Source: Lysobacteraceae bacterium
Lineage (GTDB): Bacteria > Pseudomonadota > Gammaproteobacteria > Xanthomonadales > Xanthomonadaceae
Length of the DNA stretch: 9,196 bases
Reading direction: 5' to 3'
Assembly: GCA_017990865.1 (NCBI GenBank)
Contig: JAGNNB010000099.1
Span: 1-9,196 of the forward strand
This document shows positions 1 through 6,299 of this stretch, in pieces (within the stretch, counting starts at the first letter, position 1; every line of letters starts with the position of its first letter). The notes below the pieces were generated by a model. That model was not told the DNA's origin. It was given only the letters and a program-made list of their open reading frames with translations, and did not search any database. Both the position numbers and the translations under genes were made by a program.

Positions 1-1497
1 GGCGAACTGCAGGTCCATCGCATCGATCTGCGCACCAAAGCGGCGGTGGGACGCTTGGATTTCCGCACGGGCGAGCGCTTGAACAAAGCGGTCGACGAGG
101 CGACGTGGTGGATGGCCGACGCCCAGGGACGGCCGCGCTTGGCGTTTTTGACTCGGAAGGACGGCGACCATGTGCTGATGCACGGCCGCGACAAGGACTT
201 TCGGGAAGTGCTGAACTTCGACGACGACGACACGCACTTCCGGCCGATCGCTCTGTCGGCGGACGGCGAACGCATTTACGGCCTGAGCGACGAGGGGCGC
301 GAGCAACGCGATCTGGTCGAATTCGATCCGGCCACGCGCAGCATCGTGCGCACGATCTACAGCAAGCCGGGCGTGGATATCGCCGGCATCCGCGTGGACG
401 ACACCGGCGAATTGGTCGCCGCCGCGTTCTATCAGGACGGTCTGCTGGCGAGCGCGTATTTCGATCGCGACAGCGGCTTGCTCGATCGCAGCCTGCGCGC
501 GGCGTTTCCCGGAAAAGCGGTGAGCCTGCTGCAGCGCAGCCGCGATGCGCAGCAGGCCATCGTCGCGGTCAGCGGCAGCGATCGCCCGTTGGAGATCTAC
601 CACTACGATCATCCGCAGCGCCGCGCGGCGCTGATCAGCGAAATGCAGCCCTGGTTGGCCGAGCGCACGTTCGCGCCGGCGCATACGATCAAAGCCAAGA
701 GCAAGGACGGGTTCGAGATCGAGGCCTACTTGACCTTGCCACCTACCGCGGGCGAGGCCAAGCGGCCGTTGATCGTCTTGGCCCACGGCGGACCGATCGG
801 CGTGCGCGACGATCGGTTCTTCGACCCCGAAGTGCAGTTCATGGCCTCGCTCGGCTATGCCGTGCTGCAGGTGAATTTCCGCGGTTCCGAAGGCTTCGGC
901 ACCGCGTTCCGCAAGGCGGGCGAGCGCAGTTACGGGACGACGATCGGAGACGATATCGATGCCGCGATCGCCGCGGCGCTCGCGCAATATCCGTTGGACG
1001 CCACGCGGATGTGCACTGCCGGCAGCAGTTACGGCGGCTATTCGGCGATGGCCTCGGCGATCCGCTGGCCCGGGCGTTTCCGTTGCGCGATCTCGATGTT
1101 CGGGGTGAGCGATCGGGCCTTGTTCTTCACCGCCAGCGACTCCGGCCGCAGCGAAGAGGCGCGCAAGGAAATGGAGAAGGTGCTGGGCAATCCGAACGTC
1201 GACATGGACGAGATGAAGGCGAGTTCGCCGGTCTATCGCTACGCCGATTTGCAGGTGCCGCTGTTGCTGATTCACGGCACCGAAGACAAACGCGTGGATT
1301 ACGAGCATGCGCGGCGGATCGCGCGGATGTTGGAGATCGCCGGGCGCCCGCCGATCCTGATCGAGTTGGACGGCGAGGGACACGGCATCGCGACGGCCCA
1401 AAACCGGCGTAAGGCCTGGTCGGCCGTCGCCGGTTTCCTGCGCAAGCATTTGGGCGACCCGCTGGCGAAGAGCGCCGCCCCCGCCGTGGGCCGGTAA
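1..1497 (+). CDS. S9 family (prolyl oligopeptidase-type) serine peptidase, 5' truncated by window edge
   Basis: Frame 1 is open from the first base, so the gene starts upstream; a GTG at 46 is an internal valine rather than a start. 498 residues are visible. The first ~210 are beta-propeller-like sequence, the rest an alpha/beta-hydrolase domain of the S9 catalytic type. The oxyanion-side HGGP motif is encoded near 784-795 and is followed by the family-typical LQVNFRGSEGFG. The nucleophile motif GSSYGG has its serine codon at 1027-1029, the acid lies in HGTEDKRV (Asp codon 1285-1287) and the histidine in GEGHG (codon 1381-1383). The triad is complete, so the enzyme is probably active. S9 enzymes (DAP2/acylaminoacyl-peptidase group) cleave short peptides, often after proline. 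Full-length members have roughly 600-700 residues, so about 100-200 are missing. Any signal peptide lies outside the window, so localisation is unknown. The TAA stop is the left copy of a TAA flanking a palindromic repeat. Confidence 0.93.
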   Translation, partial: GELQVHRIDLRTKAAVGRLDFRTGERLNKAVDEATWWMADAQGRPRLAFLTRKDGDHVLMHGRDKDFREVLNFDDDDTHFRPIALSADGERIYGLSDEGREQRDLVEFDPATRSIVRTIYSKPGVDIAGIRVDDTGELVAAAFYQDGLLASAYFDRDSGLLDRSLRAAFPGKAVSLLQRSRDAQQAIVAVSGSDRPLEIYHYDHPQRRAALISEMQPWLAERTFAPAHTIKAKSKDGFEIEAYLTLPPTAGEAKRPLIVLAHGGPIGVRDDRFFDPEVQFMASLGYAVLQVNFRGSEGFGTAFRKAGERSYGTTIGDDIDAAIAAALAQYPLDATRMCTAGSSYGGYSAMASAIRWPGRFRCAISMFGVSDRALFFTASDSGRSEEARKEMEKVLGNPNVDMDEMKASSPVYRYADLQVPLLLIHGTEDKRVDYEHARRIARMLEIAGRPPILIELDGEGHGIATAQNRRKAWSAVAGFLRKHLGDPLAKSAAPAVGR

Positions 1498-1558
1498 GAG
1501 CCTGTTCAAAATCGTCGCGAGCGATGGGGATTTCGCGCCGATTTTGAACAGGCTCTAA
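1495..1558. repeat. 58-bp palindromic element flanked by TAA direct repeats (MITE-like)
   Basis: The arms 1498-1514 and 1539-1555 are perfect 17-bp inverted repeats beginning GAGCCTGTTCAAAATCG. Past one mismatch (1515/1538), five more pairs form (1516-1520 with 1533-1537), leaving a 12-nt loop. Both ends are flanked by TAA (1495-1497 and 1556-1558), and the left TAA is the stop codon of the peptidase. Known for the family: IS5-group elements of the IS1031/IS427 type duplicate a 3-bp TNA target and have ends starting GAG/GGG. I infer a minimal non-autonomous insertion that duplicated the stop codon. It could instead be a REP-type palindrome or a transcript-end hairpin. There is no T-tract, so it is not a standard rho-independent terminator. 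Confidence 0.6.
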
Positions 1559-1722
1559 GACAGCGGGCACGGTCGAGGCGCTGGGCGAGAGGCCCGTGGC
1601 GAGGCACCATGCGCCGTAGCCGACGTAGGAGGCGTTCGTGGGCGCGAATCCCCCAAGCGACTCCGGGGGCGCCCGACCGGGGTGTTGTGATTCGGTCGAC
1701 GGCAGGGTGGGGCCCGAACCCG

Positions 1723-1728
1723 TAGAAT
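1723..1728 (+). promoter_or_regulatory. Possible -10 box for the Mrr-domain gene
   Basis: TAGAAT matches the sigma70 -10 consensus at 5 of 6 positions and lies about 90 bp before the start codon. No recognisable -35 hexamer sits 16-18 bp upstream (the region is CGGCAG-like), so this is only a weak candidate. Confidence 0.25.
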
Positions 1729-1805
1729 CCACGCGGTGATGGGTGGCGCGGCCGGCGGTAGGGATGCCGCGACCTTGCCGGTAGCATTGGCTCAGGGTTG
1801 AAACC

Positions 1806-1810
1806 GGAGG
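1806..1810 (+). promoter_or_regulatory. Ribosome binding site that decides the start of the Mrr-domain gene
   Basis: GGAGG ends one base before an ATG at 1812, which is too close for initiation. It lies seven bases before the in-frame ATG at 1818, the usual spacing. This favours the second ATG. Confidence 0.8.
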
Positions 1811-1817
1811 TATGCGG

Positions 1818-2852
1818 ATGAACGAAACGCCGAGAACGACCTCCCGCGACCCTCGCGGCGACGTCGTGTCGCGTCTCGACGCCAAGCGGCTCGAAGGCTT
1901 GCTGGTCACGTACTACCGCAGCCACGGCTACCGCGTCGTCGCGCTTCCGGCCTCGTCGGGCACCGACGACGACATCCTGCTGAAGCTCTACCGCGACGAT
2001 GCGTTCTCGCTGCTACAGTGCAAGCACGGCGGCGATAAGCCGATCCCGCAAAATGTAGTGAACGCGCTGTTGGACGTGGCGGCCGAGCAGCGGGCCGAAG
2101 GCGCCATCCTGGCCACCAGCGGCGAGTTCACGCCGTCCGCCGCGCGTGCCGCGGCGCAGGCCAAGACCTTGCGATTGGTGGACGGCGCGGAATTGCGCAA
2201 AATGCTGGTGCCGCTGCTGTCCGAGGAAGACGGCGCGATGGAGCAAGACCCCTTCGCCGAACCGCCCGCGTTCTCCGACATCGATGTCGCTTTGCCATCG
2301 GCATCGAAAGCCGAATCCGGCGCCCCGCCGAAGAGAGAAACGTCCGAGGCCACGCGTCGCGGTAAAGATGCTGCGCCGCCCGCCGCCGATGCACCCTTGT
2401 TCGACGTCGAGCGCGATGGGCCGATCGCGGCCGCGAAGCGTCGTGCGTCTTCGCCGTCGTTGATCGGTCGGCTCAATCGTCCCGCCTCCGCGGGGCCGAT
2501 CGCGGTCGCCGCGGTGTTGCTGAGCATGATCGTGATGACCATCGTGTTTCGCGACCGTCTCGACCCCTACAAATACTTGGTGGGCATGCGGGAAACGCCG
2601 CCGCCGGCCCCCAAGAACGAATCGCCGCTCGCGGGCACCACGTACAAGAGCGCGGTGTTCGACCCGAAGGTCGAAGTCTCCAAAGAACCGACGCCGGAAG
2701 TTCCGTTCTCGCGCCGACCCATCGATATTCCGCCGGAACGCCCGCCGCCGTCGCCCGATCAGGCGATCAAAGTCATCGAGCGCAGCACGCCGGAAGTGGG
2801 AGCGCCGGTAGGCGACGAAGCGCGCAAGAAATCCGACACGAAAGGGAAGTGA
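1818..2852 (+). CDS. Membrane-anchored protein with N-terminal Mrr-like restriction-endonuclease domain
   Basis: 344 residues from the ATG at 1818; a 346-residue form from 1812 is less likely given the ribosome site. Residues ~18-132 resemble the Mrr catalytic domain (PD-(D/E)XK nuclease superfamily). An Asp cluster in SGTDDDILL (D50-D52) is followed by LLQCKH, giving the Q-x-K form of the motif at Q67/K69. A helix-strand segment then has the typical GAILATSGEFTPSAARAA pattern (~95-112). A charged, low-complexity linker (~135-222) leads to one hydrophobic helix at ~226-245, and a proline- and charge-rich tail (~250-344) follows. I infer that the nuclease-fold domain is cytoplasmic and the tail periplasmic. 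Mrr-domain proteins cut modified or foreign DNA, or act in DNA repair, but no substrate can be read here and no methylase partner is present. The gene stands alone and converges on the esterase gene. Confidence 0.85.
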   Translation: MNETPRTTSRDPRGDVVSRLDAKRLEGLLVTYYRSHGYRVVALPASSGTDDDILLKLYRDDAFSLLQCKHGGDKPIPQNVVNALLDVAAEQRAEGAILATSGEFTPSAARAAAQAKTLRLVDGAELRKMLVPLLSEEDGAMEQDPFAEPPAFSDIDVALPSASKAESGAPPKRETSEATRRGKDAAPPAADAPLFDVERDGPIAAAKRRASSPSLIGRLNRPASAGPIAVAAVLLSMIVMTIVFRDRLDPYKYLVGMRETPPPAPKNESPLAGTTYKSAVFDPKVEVSKEPTPEVPFSRRPIDIPPERPPPSPDQAIKVIERSTPEVGAPVGDEARKKSDTKGK

Positions 2853-2891
2853 ACGCGCGCGATGTTTTCATATAACGCGTGTCATACGCCG

Positions 2892-2933
2892 CGCGCCATG
2901 CGCAGCGCGCCGTGCGCAGCGCGCCGTGCGCAG
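2892..2933. repeat. Three tandem 14-bp repeats
   Basis: Unit CGCGCCGTGCGCAG is present three times head to tail (2892-2905, 2906-2919, 2920-2933). The first copy differs at a single base (A for G at its seventh position). The array lies in the gap between the convergent Mrr-domain and esterase genes, and its last base is the first base of the adjoining hairpin stem. Confidence 0.9.
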
Positions 2934-2957
2934 GAGCGGCGACTTTCGCGCCGCTCC
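2933..2957. terminator. GC-rich hairpin between convergent genes, possible bidirectional terminator
   Basis: GGAGCGGCG (2933-2941) and CGCCGCTCC (2949-2957) form a perfect 9-bp stem with a 7-nt loop. It lies 80 bp after the Mrr-domain stop and 30 bp after the esterase stop on the opposite strand, a fitting place for a shared terminator. Neither side has a T-tract, so termination by the intrinsic mechanism is uncertain. The GGAGCGGC start also recalls dispersed intergenic repeats of Xanthomonadaceae (from memory, unverified). Confidence 0.45.
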
Positions 2958-2987
2958 ATCCATGCCGCATTACCCCGATGACGCCGA

Positions 2988-4868
2988 TTACGGCTGATAC
3001 ACGACGGTGAGCGTCGCGCCGGTGCCGTTGCCGATCCACAAATAATGCGTGGCGGTCTGATTGTTCGCGAAGCGAAGCCTGAGCTGCGTCCGGCCGGTTT
3101 TGTCGATCGCGGCCATGCCCGAACTGTTGAACGGCGCGCTGGTTTGCGTGCCGCCCGAGAACGGCAGCAACTGCGTCACCGCGGCGGCGGTGACGGCCGC
3201 GCCCCAATCGCCGGTTTCGATGGTGCAGGCGCCGATGCAGCCGCGGTTCGCGTCGACGACCAGCGAATTGCCGACGGGATTGCTCCACGGGTCGCCGGAA
3301 GCGCTGCGATAAGTCACGGTCAGCGTCGCCGACACGATCGTCGCGCCGTCCGGCAGCGATGATGTGTCGAACGACACCACTGTGCGATTGAACTTGCCGT
3401 CGGTGCCGCGACCGATCGCCAGCCCCATCGACGATTCGAGCGTGCCCACCGCGGGTGCGGTGCCGTTCACGGCGGCTTTGACGTAACCATCGTTGGCGTT
3501 TTCGTTCTGGAATTGCACGGTGACCGGCGCGGTTTGTCCGCCGCCGGTCACGGTGACGCCGACCGGCGCGGACACACCGGTGTTGCCGGCGAGGTCCACC
3601 GCGCGCGCATGCAGCGTGTGCGCGCCATTTGTCGCCGTCGCGCTGTTCCAGTTGGCCGCGTAGGGCGCGCTGGTGTCGCTGCCGATCAGCGCGCCGTCGA
3701 GCAGGAATTCCACGCGTTCCACGCCGATGTTGTCGCTGGCGGAGGCGGCCAGCGCGACGTTACCGCTCACGATCGCGCCGCTCGCGGGCGCGGTCAGCGT
3801 CGCCGTCGGCGGTACGCCGTCCAGATTATCCAAGCCGAAGAAGCGGCCGATGTAGTAACTCGAACACAGATTCACATCGAGCAAGTACGCGCCGGCCGTG
3901 CCGCATTGCGTTTCGCCGGTGCCCGGGTCGACCGGCGTGCCGTGGCCCATGCCGGTGATGCTGTAAGTTTCCACCAGCGCTTTGCCGCTGCCGTTCTTGT
4001 AAACCTTGTGCGGAAAACCGCCGACGGTGTCGGCGACATCCGCGGTTTGATCGATGCCATGGACGTTCGTCCATTGCTCCATGCTCTCGGTCGCGTTCAT
4101 CGGCCTGACGGTGAAATCCGCATCGCCGTGCCAGATCGAAACGATCGGCCACGGCCCGGTCCAGCCGCTGGCGGCGCGCACTTTGTCGCCCCACTGCGCA
4201 GGCGTCAGATTGCTGCCGGGGTTCATGCAACTGAAGGCCGCGCTTTGCGAAGTGGCGCAACGATGCGGCAACCCCGCGACGATCGCGCCGCCGGCGAAGA
4301 CATCCGGATACGTCGCGAGCATCACCGAGGTCATCGCGCCGCCCGCCGACAAGCCGGTGACGTACACGCGCGTCGGCGCGACGCCGTGATCGACGATCAT
4401 GCGATCGACCATTTGTTTGATCGAAAGCGCCTCGCCTTGCCCGCGCGCGGTGTCGCCCGCTTCGAACCAATTGAAGCAACTGCTGGAATTATTCGCGCTT
4501 TGTTGTTGCGGCAACAGCAGGGCGAAACGCCAGCGGTTGGCGAGTAGTTGCCAACCGGATTCGGCGTCGTAGCTGGCTGCGCTTTGCGCGCAGCCGTGCA
4601 TCGCGACCACCATCGGCGCGCTCGCCGGCAATCCCGTCGGCACGTATTTGAACATGCGCAAATTGCCCGGATTACTGCCGAAGCTGGTGACTTCGACTTG
4701 CGCGAACGCGGGCGCACACAAAGCGGAGGCGGCGAGCAGCGCGAAGACGGCGATGCCGTATCGTCGAGAGAGGCTGGCGCGCGAGGCGCTCGCCTTCGAC
4801 GGCGCGCGTGCGCGGATTGCGGCAGCGGCGCGAATCGCCGCACGGGAAAGAAAAGCGCTCGCTTTCAT
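2988..4868 (-). CDS. Secreted PHB-depolymerase-family esterase with Ig-like and C-terminal beta domain
   Basis: 626 residues from the ATG at 4868. A GTG 39 bases upstream keeps the frame open but lacks a ribosome site. The signal peptide has a long basic n-region (~36 residues, ending SRRYG), a hydrophobic core and a likely AFA|Q cleavage after residue 56. The catalytic domain (~60-345) has the oxyanion motif MHGCAQS (90-96), the lipase box GLSAG with Ser174, Asp251 in HGDADFTV and His309 in GMGHG. This is the arrangement of extracellular polyhydroxyalkanoate depolymerases and related feruloyl/acetylxylan esterases. A Big-type Ig-like domain follows (~353-450, starting PPTATLTAPASG), then a ~175-residue beta-rich domain (~452-626) resembling DNRLRE/CBM-like modules, perhaps for substrate binding. 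The enzyme probably hydrolyses an insoluble polyester or ester-linked polymer outside the cytoplasm; the exact substrate is not readable. It lies 180 bp downstream of the TPR gene on the same strand. Confidence 0.9.
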   Translation of the reverse strand: MKASAFLSRAAIRAAAAIRARAPSKASASRASLSRRYGIAVFALLAASALCAPAFAQVEVTSFGSNPGNLRMFKYVPTGLPASAPMVVAMHGCAQSAASYDAESGWQLLANRWRFALLLPQQQSANNSSSCFNWFEAGDTARGQGEALSIKQMVDRMIVDHGVAPTRVYVTGLSAGGAMTSVMLATYPDVFAGGAIVAGLPHRCATSQSAAFSCMNPGSNLTPAQWGDKVRAASGWTGPWPIVSIWHGDADFTVRPMNATESMEQWTNVHGIDQTADVADTVGGFPHKVYKNGSGKALVETYSITGMGHGTPVDPGTGETQCGTAGAYLLDVNLCSSYYIGRFFGLDNLDGVPPTATLTAPASGAIVSGNVALAASASDNIGVERVEFLLDGALIGSDTSAPYAANWNSATATNGAHTLHARAVDLAGNTGVSAPVGVTVTGGGQTAPVTVQFQNENANDGYVKAAVNGTAPAVGTLESSMGLAIGRGTDGKFNRTVVSFDTSSLPDGATIVSATLTVTYRSASGDPWSNPVGNSLVVDANRGCIGACTIETGDWGAAVTAAAVTQLLPFSGGTQTSAPFNSSGMAAIDKTGRTQLRLRFANNQTATHYLWIGNGTGATLTVVYQP

Positions 4869-4876
4869 CGACGGAT

Positions 4877-4880
4877 CCTC
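4877..4880 (-). promoter_or_regulatory. Ribosome binding site of the esterase gene
   Basis: On the minus strand GAGG lies eight bases before the ATG at 4868. This supports that start over the GTG at 4907, which would add MAQCRERRNEDPS in front of an already long signal peptide. Confidence 0.7.
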
Positions 4881-5013
4881 GTTTCGACGTTCGCGGCATT
4901 GAGCCACGTTGCCGGAAACGCCGACATTGGCCGAAGGGGCAAGCTGCAGCGCAACATCGCCGTTGTGCGCGACAGGGCGCGGCGAAGGTCTTGTGGCCGG
5001 TCTTCGCTGCCCG

Positions 5014-5049
5014 TTTTCGCCGCGGGTTTTCGCCGCTGGCTTTCGCCGC
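5014..5049. repeat. Triple direct repeat TTTTCGCCGC at the end of the TPR gene
   Basis: TTTTCGCCGC occurs at 5014-5023 and 5027-5036, and a copy lacking its first T at 5041-5049, spaced 13-14 bp apart. Read on the minus strand this is CGGCGAAAA repeated directly after the TPR stop. It may be a short slippage product. I see no hairpin of terminator type in it. Confidence 0.7.
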
Positions 5050-6035
5050 TAGTGTTCGCTACGCGAGCCGTCGTCCGGCGATGTCTCGTCGTTCTCGTCG
5101 CTCGGCGTGTCCCACCACTGACCGGCGTCGTCCGACGGCACGGACGGTTCCGCTGCGCATGCTTCCACCGCATCGATGCGACGCCCCGGCGCTTTCGCCG
5201 CCCACTCGCGGAGCAACTTGTCCACCGAATGCCGGCTTTGCGCGGCGATGCCGAGATTGCGCTCGTTGTCCCAGCCATCGATTTCGTCGGGTTCGCGATG
5301 CCGATGCGGCGCGCCGTAGCTGCAGCGCAGGCAGTAGTACACGACATCGCCGGTCCAATCTTCCAGATCGTCGATGCCGGGGACGCGCATCGTCAGCAAC
5401 GCCTCCAGATCCGCGCGCGAAGGGCAGTCGACGAACGCCGCGAACGTGCGGAATTCCGAAGTCTCGCATCGTTGAAGGACATTGAAGACCGGCACCCAAC
5501 CGTCGCCCAACGGGCGCTTGCCGGTGCCTGCGCCGTCGTGCAGCACGATGTCGCCGCGGCGATAGCCGCTTTCGGGCAAGGGGATATTGAGCAGCCGCGC
5601 GCGCACCGGGTCGATGCGTCGCGCGTACAGCGTTTCCGCGCGGCCCCACGGGTTGAGACGGACGCTGGCGATGCCGAAGTCGGCTTCGATCGGACCCTCG
5701 CCTTCCGGCACGACGATGCCGCACGTCGCCCAGAGCCGCCGCGCCTCCGCCCATTCGCCCAGCGCGGTGGCCGCGATCGCCGCGTTCCACAGCGAGGCAT
5801 CGTCGCGCTCGTCGCGCAGTTCGATCGATCGCCGGTTATGGGCGAGCGACTGCGGCCAATTCCGCAGATATTTGCAGACCAGCCCTTGCATGTAGCGGTA
5901 GTTCACATCGTCGGGAACGCGTTCGAGAAGAGTGTCGAAGGCCTCGCGCGCGGCGGCGAGTTCGCCGCGTTCGAACGCGGCGTAAGCGTTCGATTTCAGC
6001 GTTTTGATATCGGGAGAGTTGCGACGGAAGATCAT
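5049..6035 (-). CDS. Uncharacterised tetratricopeptide-repeat protein
   Basis: 328 residues from the ATG at 6035. The frame stays open far upstream, but there it is antisense to the DUF2189 gene and reads as Arg/His/Pro-rich noise, so I chose this Met where TPR-like sequence begins (MIFRRNSPDIKTLKSNAYAAFERG). Three helical-pair repeats cover ~11-44, 45-78 and 80-113, with the classic A-x-x-x-F-E-x-G-x-x-x-x-A spacing in the first. Residues ~120-295 are a conserved-looking region I do not recognise. It contains CETSEFRTFAAFVDCPS (190-206) and YYCLRCSYGAPHRH (233-246), whose C235/C238/H244/H246 could bind a metal. The last ~30 residues are acidic. There is no signal peptide or membrane helix, so it is probably cytoplasmic. 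No Shine-Dalgarno sequence precedes the start, which makes the start the weakest part of the call. TPRs usually mediate protein-protein contacts; no partner is evident. Confidence 0.8.
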   Translation of the reverse strand: MIFRRNSPDIKTLKSNAYAAFERGELAAAREAFDTLLERVPDDVNYRYMQGLVCKYLRNWPQSLAHNRRSIELRDERDDASLWNAAIAATALGEWAEARRLWATCGIVVPEGEGPIEADFGIASVRLNPWGRAETLYARRIDPVRARLLNIPLPESGYRRGDIVLHDGAGTGKRPLGDGWVPVFNVLQRCETSEFRTFAAFVDCPSRADLEALLTMRVPGIDDLEDWTGDVVYYCLRCSYGAPHRHREPDEIDGWDNERNLGIAAQSRHSVDKLLREWAAKAPGRRIDAVEACAAEPSVPSDDAGQWWDTPSDENDETSPDDGSRSEH

Positions 6036-6061
6036 GGGCGGCGGTCGGCGGATCGTGAAAG

Positions 6062-6135
6062 GCGTGTCATGAATCAGCGTGCCATGAATCGGCGCGCCGT
6101 GAGTCGGCGGCCGTGAGTCGGCAGGCCGTGAACCG
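6062..6135. repeat. Five degenerate 15-bp tandem repeats in a divergent intergenic region
   Basis: Units beginning at 6062, 6077, 6092, 6107 and 6121 follow GCGYGYCRTGARTCR; the fourth is one base short, and a weaker sixth copy follows at 6136. The array lies 27 bp from the start of the TPR gene and ~165 bp from the DUF2189 start, in the 264-bp gap between the divergent genes. It would be transcribed in the TPR 5' leader if that promoter is beyond it. The rest of the gap holds a second small repeat (GGCGCGGTCAT at 6250-6260 and 6277-6287) and no clear promoter. Confidence 0.8.
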
Positions 6136-6287
6136 GCGAGTTGTGCTGCACTGCGGAAACCGGTGCGAATACTGCCATGGATAGCGCCTGCGCGGCGCCG
6201 CGAGTATGCTCGGTGCGCACATTCATACGGTTGCGGCGCGACGATCGGGGGCGCGGTCATCGGGCGCGATCGGAAAGGCGCGGTCAT

Positions 6288-6292
6288 AAGGG
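6288..6292 (+). promoter_or_regulatory. Ribosome binding site of the DUF2189 gene
   Basis: AAGGG lies seven bases before the ATG at 6300. This sets the start there rather than at a non-AUG codon at 6141, which would add 53 Arg/Cys-rich residues of no family character. Confidence 0.65.
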
Positions 6293-6299
6293 CACGACC

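Larger units (their letters stand above)
1559..1811. other. Non-coding stretch with an imperfect hairpin
   Basis: No credible gene lies between the palindromic element and the next start. Open frames on the minus strand here run through the peptidase or the Mrr gene antisense and lack ribosome sites. An imperfect hairpin occupies 1640-1674: GGGCGC (1640-1645) pairs with GCGCCC (1669-1674), and after a four-base bulge (GAAT) a run of C (1650-1653) pairs with a run of G (1665-1668). The segment could be part of a dispersed intergenic repeat or hold the 5' leader of the downstream gene. Nothing in the window decides between these. Confidence 0.4.

Noticed and set aside
1498..1555. Standard rho-independent terminator for the peptidase gene
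   Set aside because: The stem is strong but no T-tract follows, and the exact TAA flanks and long inverted repeats fit an inserted element better.
1127..1925. Minus-strand open frames of 260 and 139 residues near the intergenic gap
   Set aside because: They span the peptidase 3' end, the palindrome and the Mrr start antisense. There is no ribosome site and the composition is Arg/Pro/Ser-rich.
2892..2957. Possible CRISPR-like array
   Set aside because: The 14-bp units abut each other without spacers, so it is a simple tandem repeat plus hairpin.
3513..4547. 344-residue plus-strand open frame
   Set aside because: Antisense to the esterase catalytic domain; Arg/His-rich with no recognisable fold.
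4982..5010. GCGAAG/CTTCGC inverted repeat between the TPR and esterase genes
   Set aside because: Only 6 bp with a 14-nt loop and no T-tract; expected by chance in this composition.
4548..6116. 522-residue plus-strand open frame
   Set aside because: It runs antisense to the esterase and TPR genes. The composition is Arg/Ala-rich without motifs, as expected of a high-GC shadow frame.
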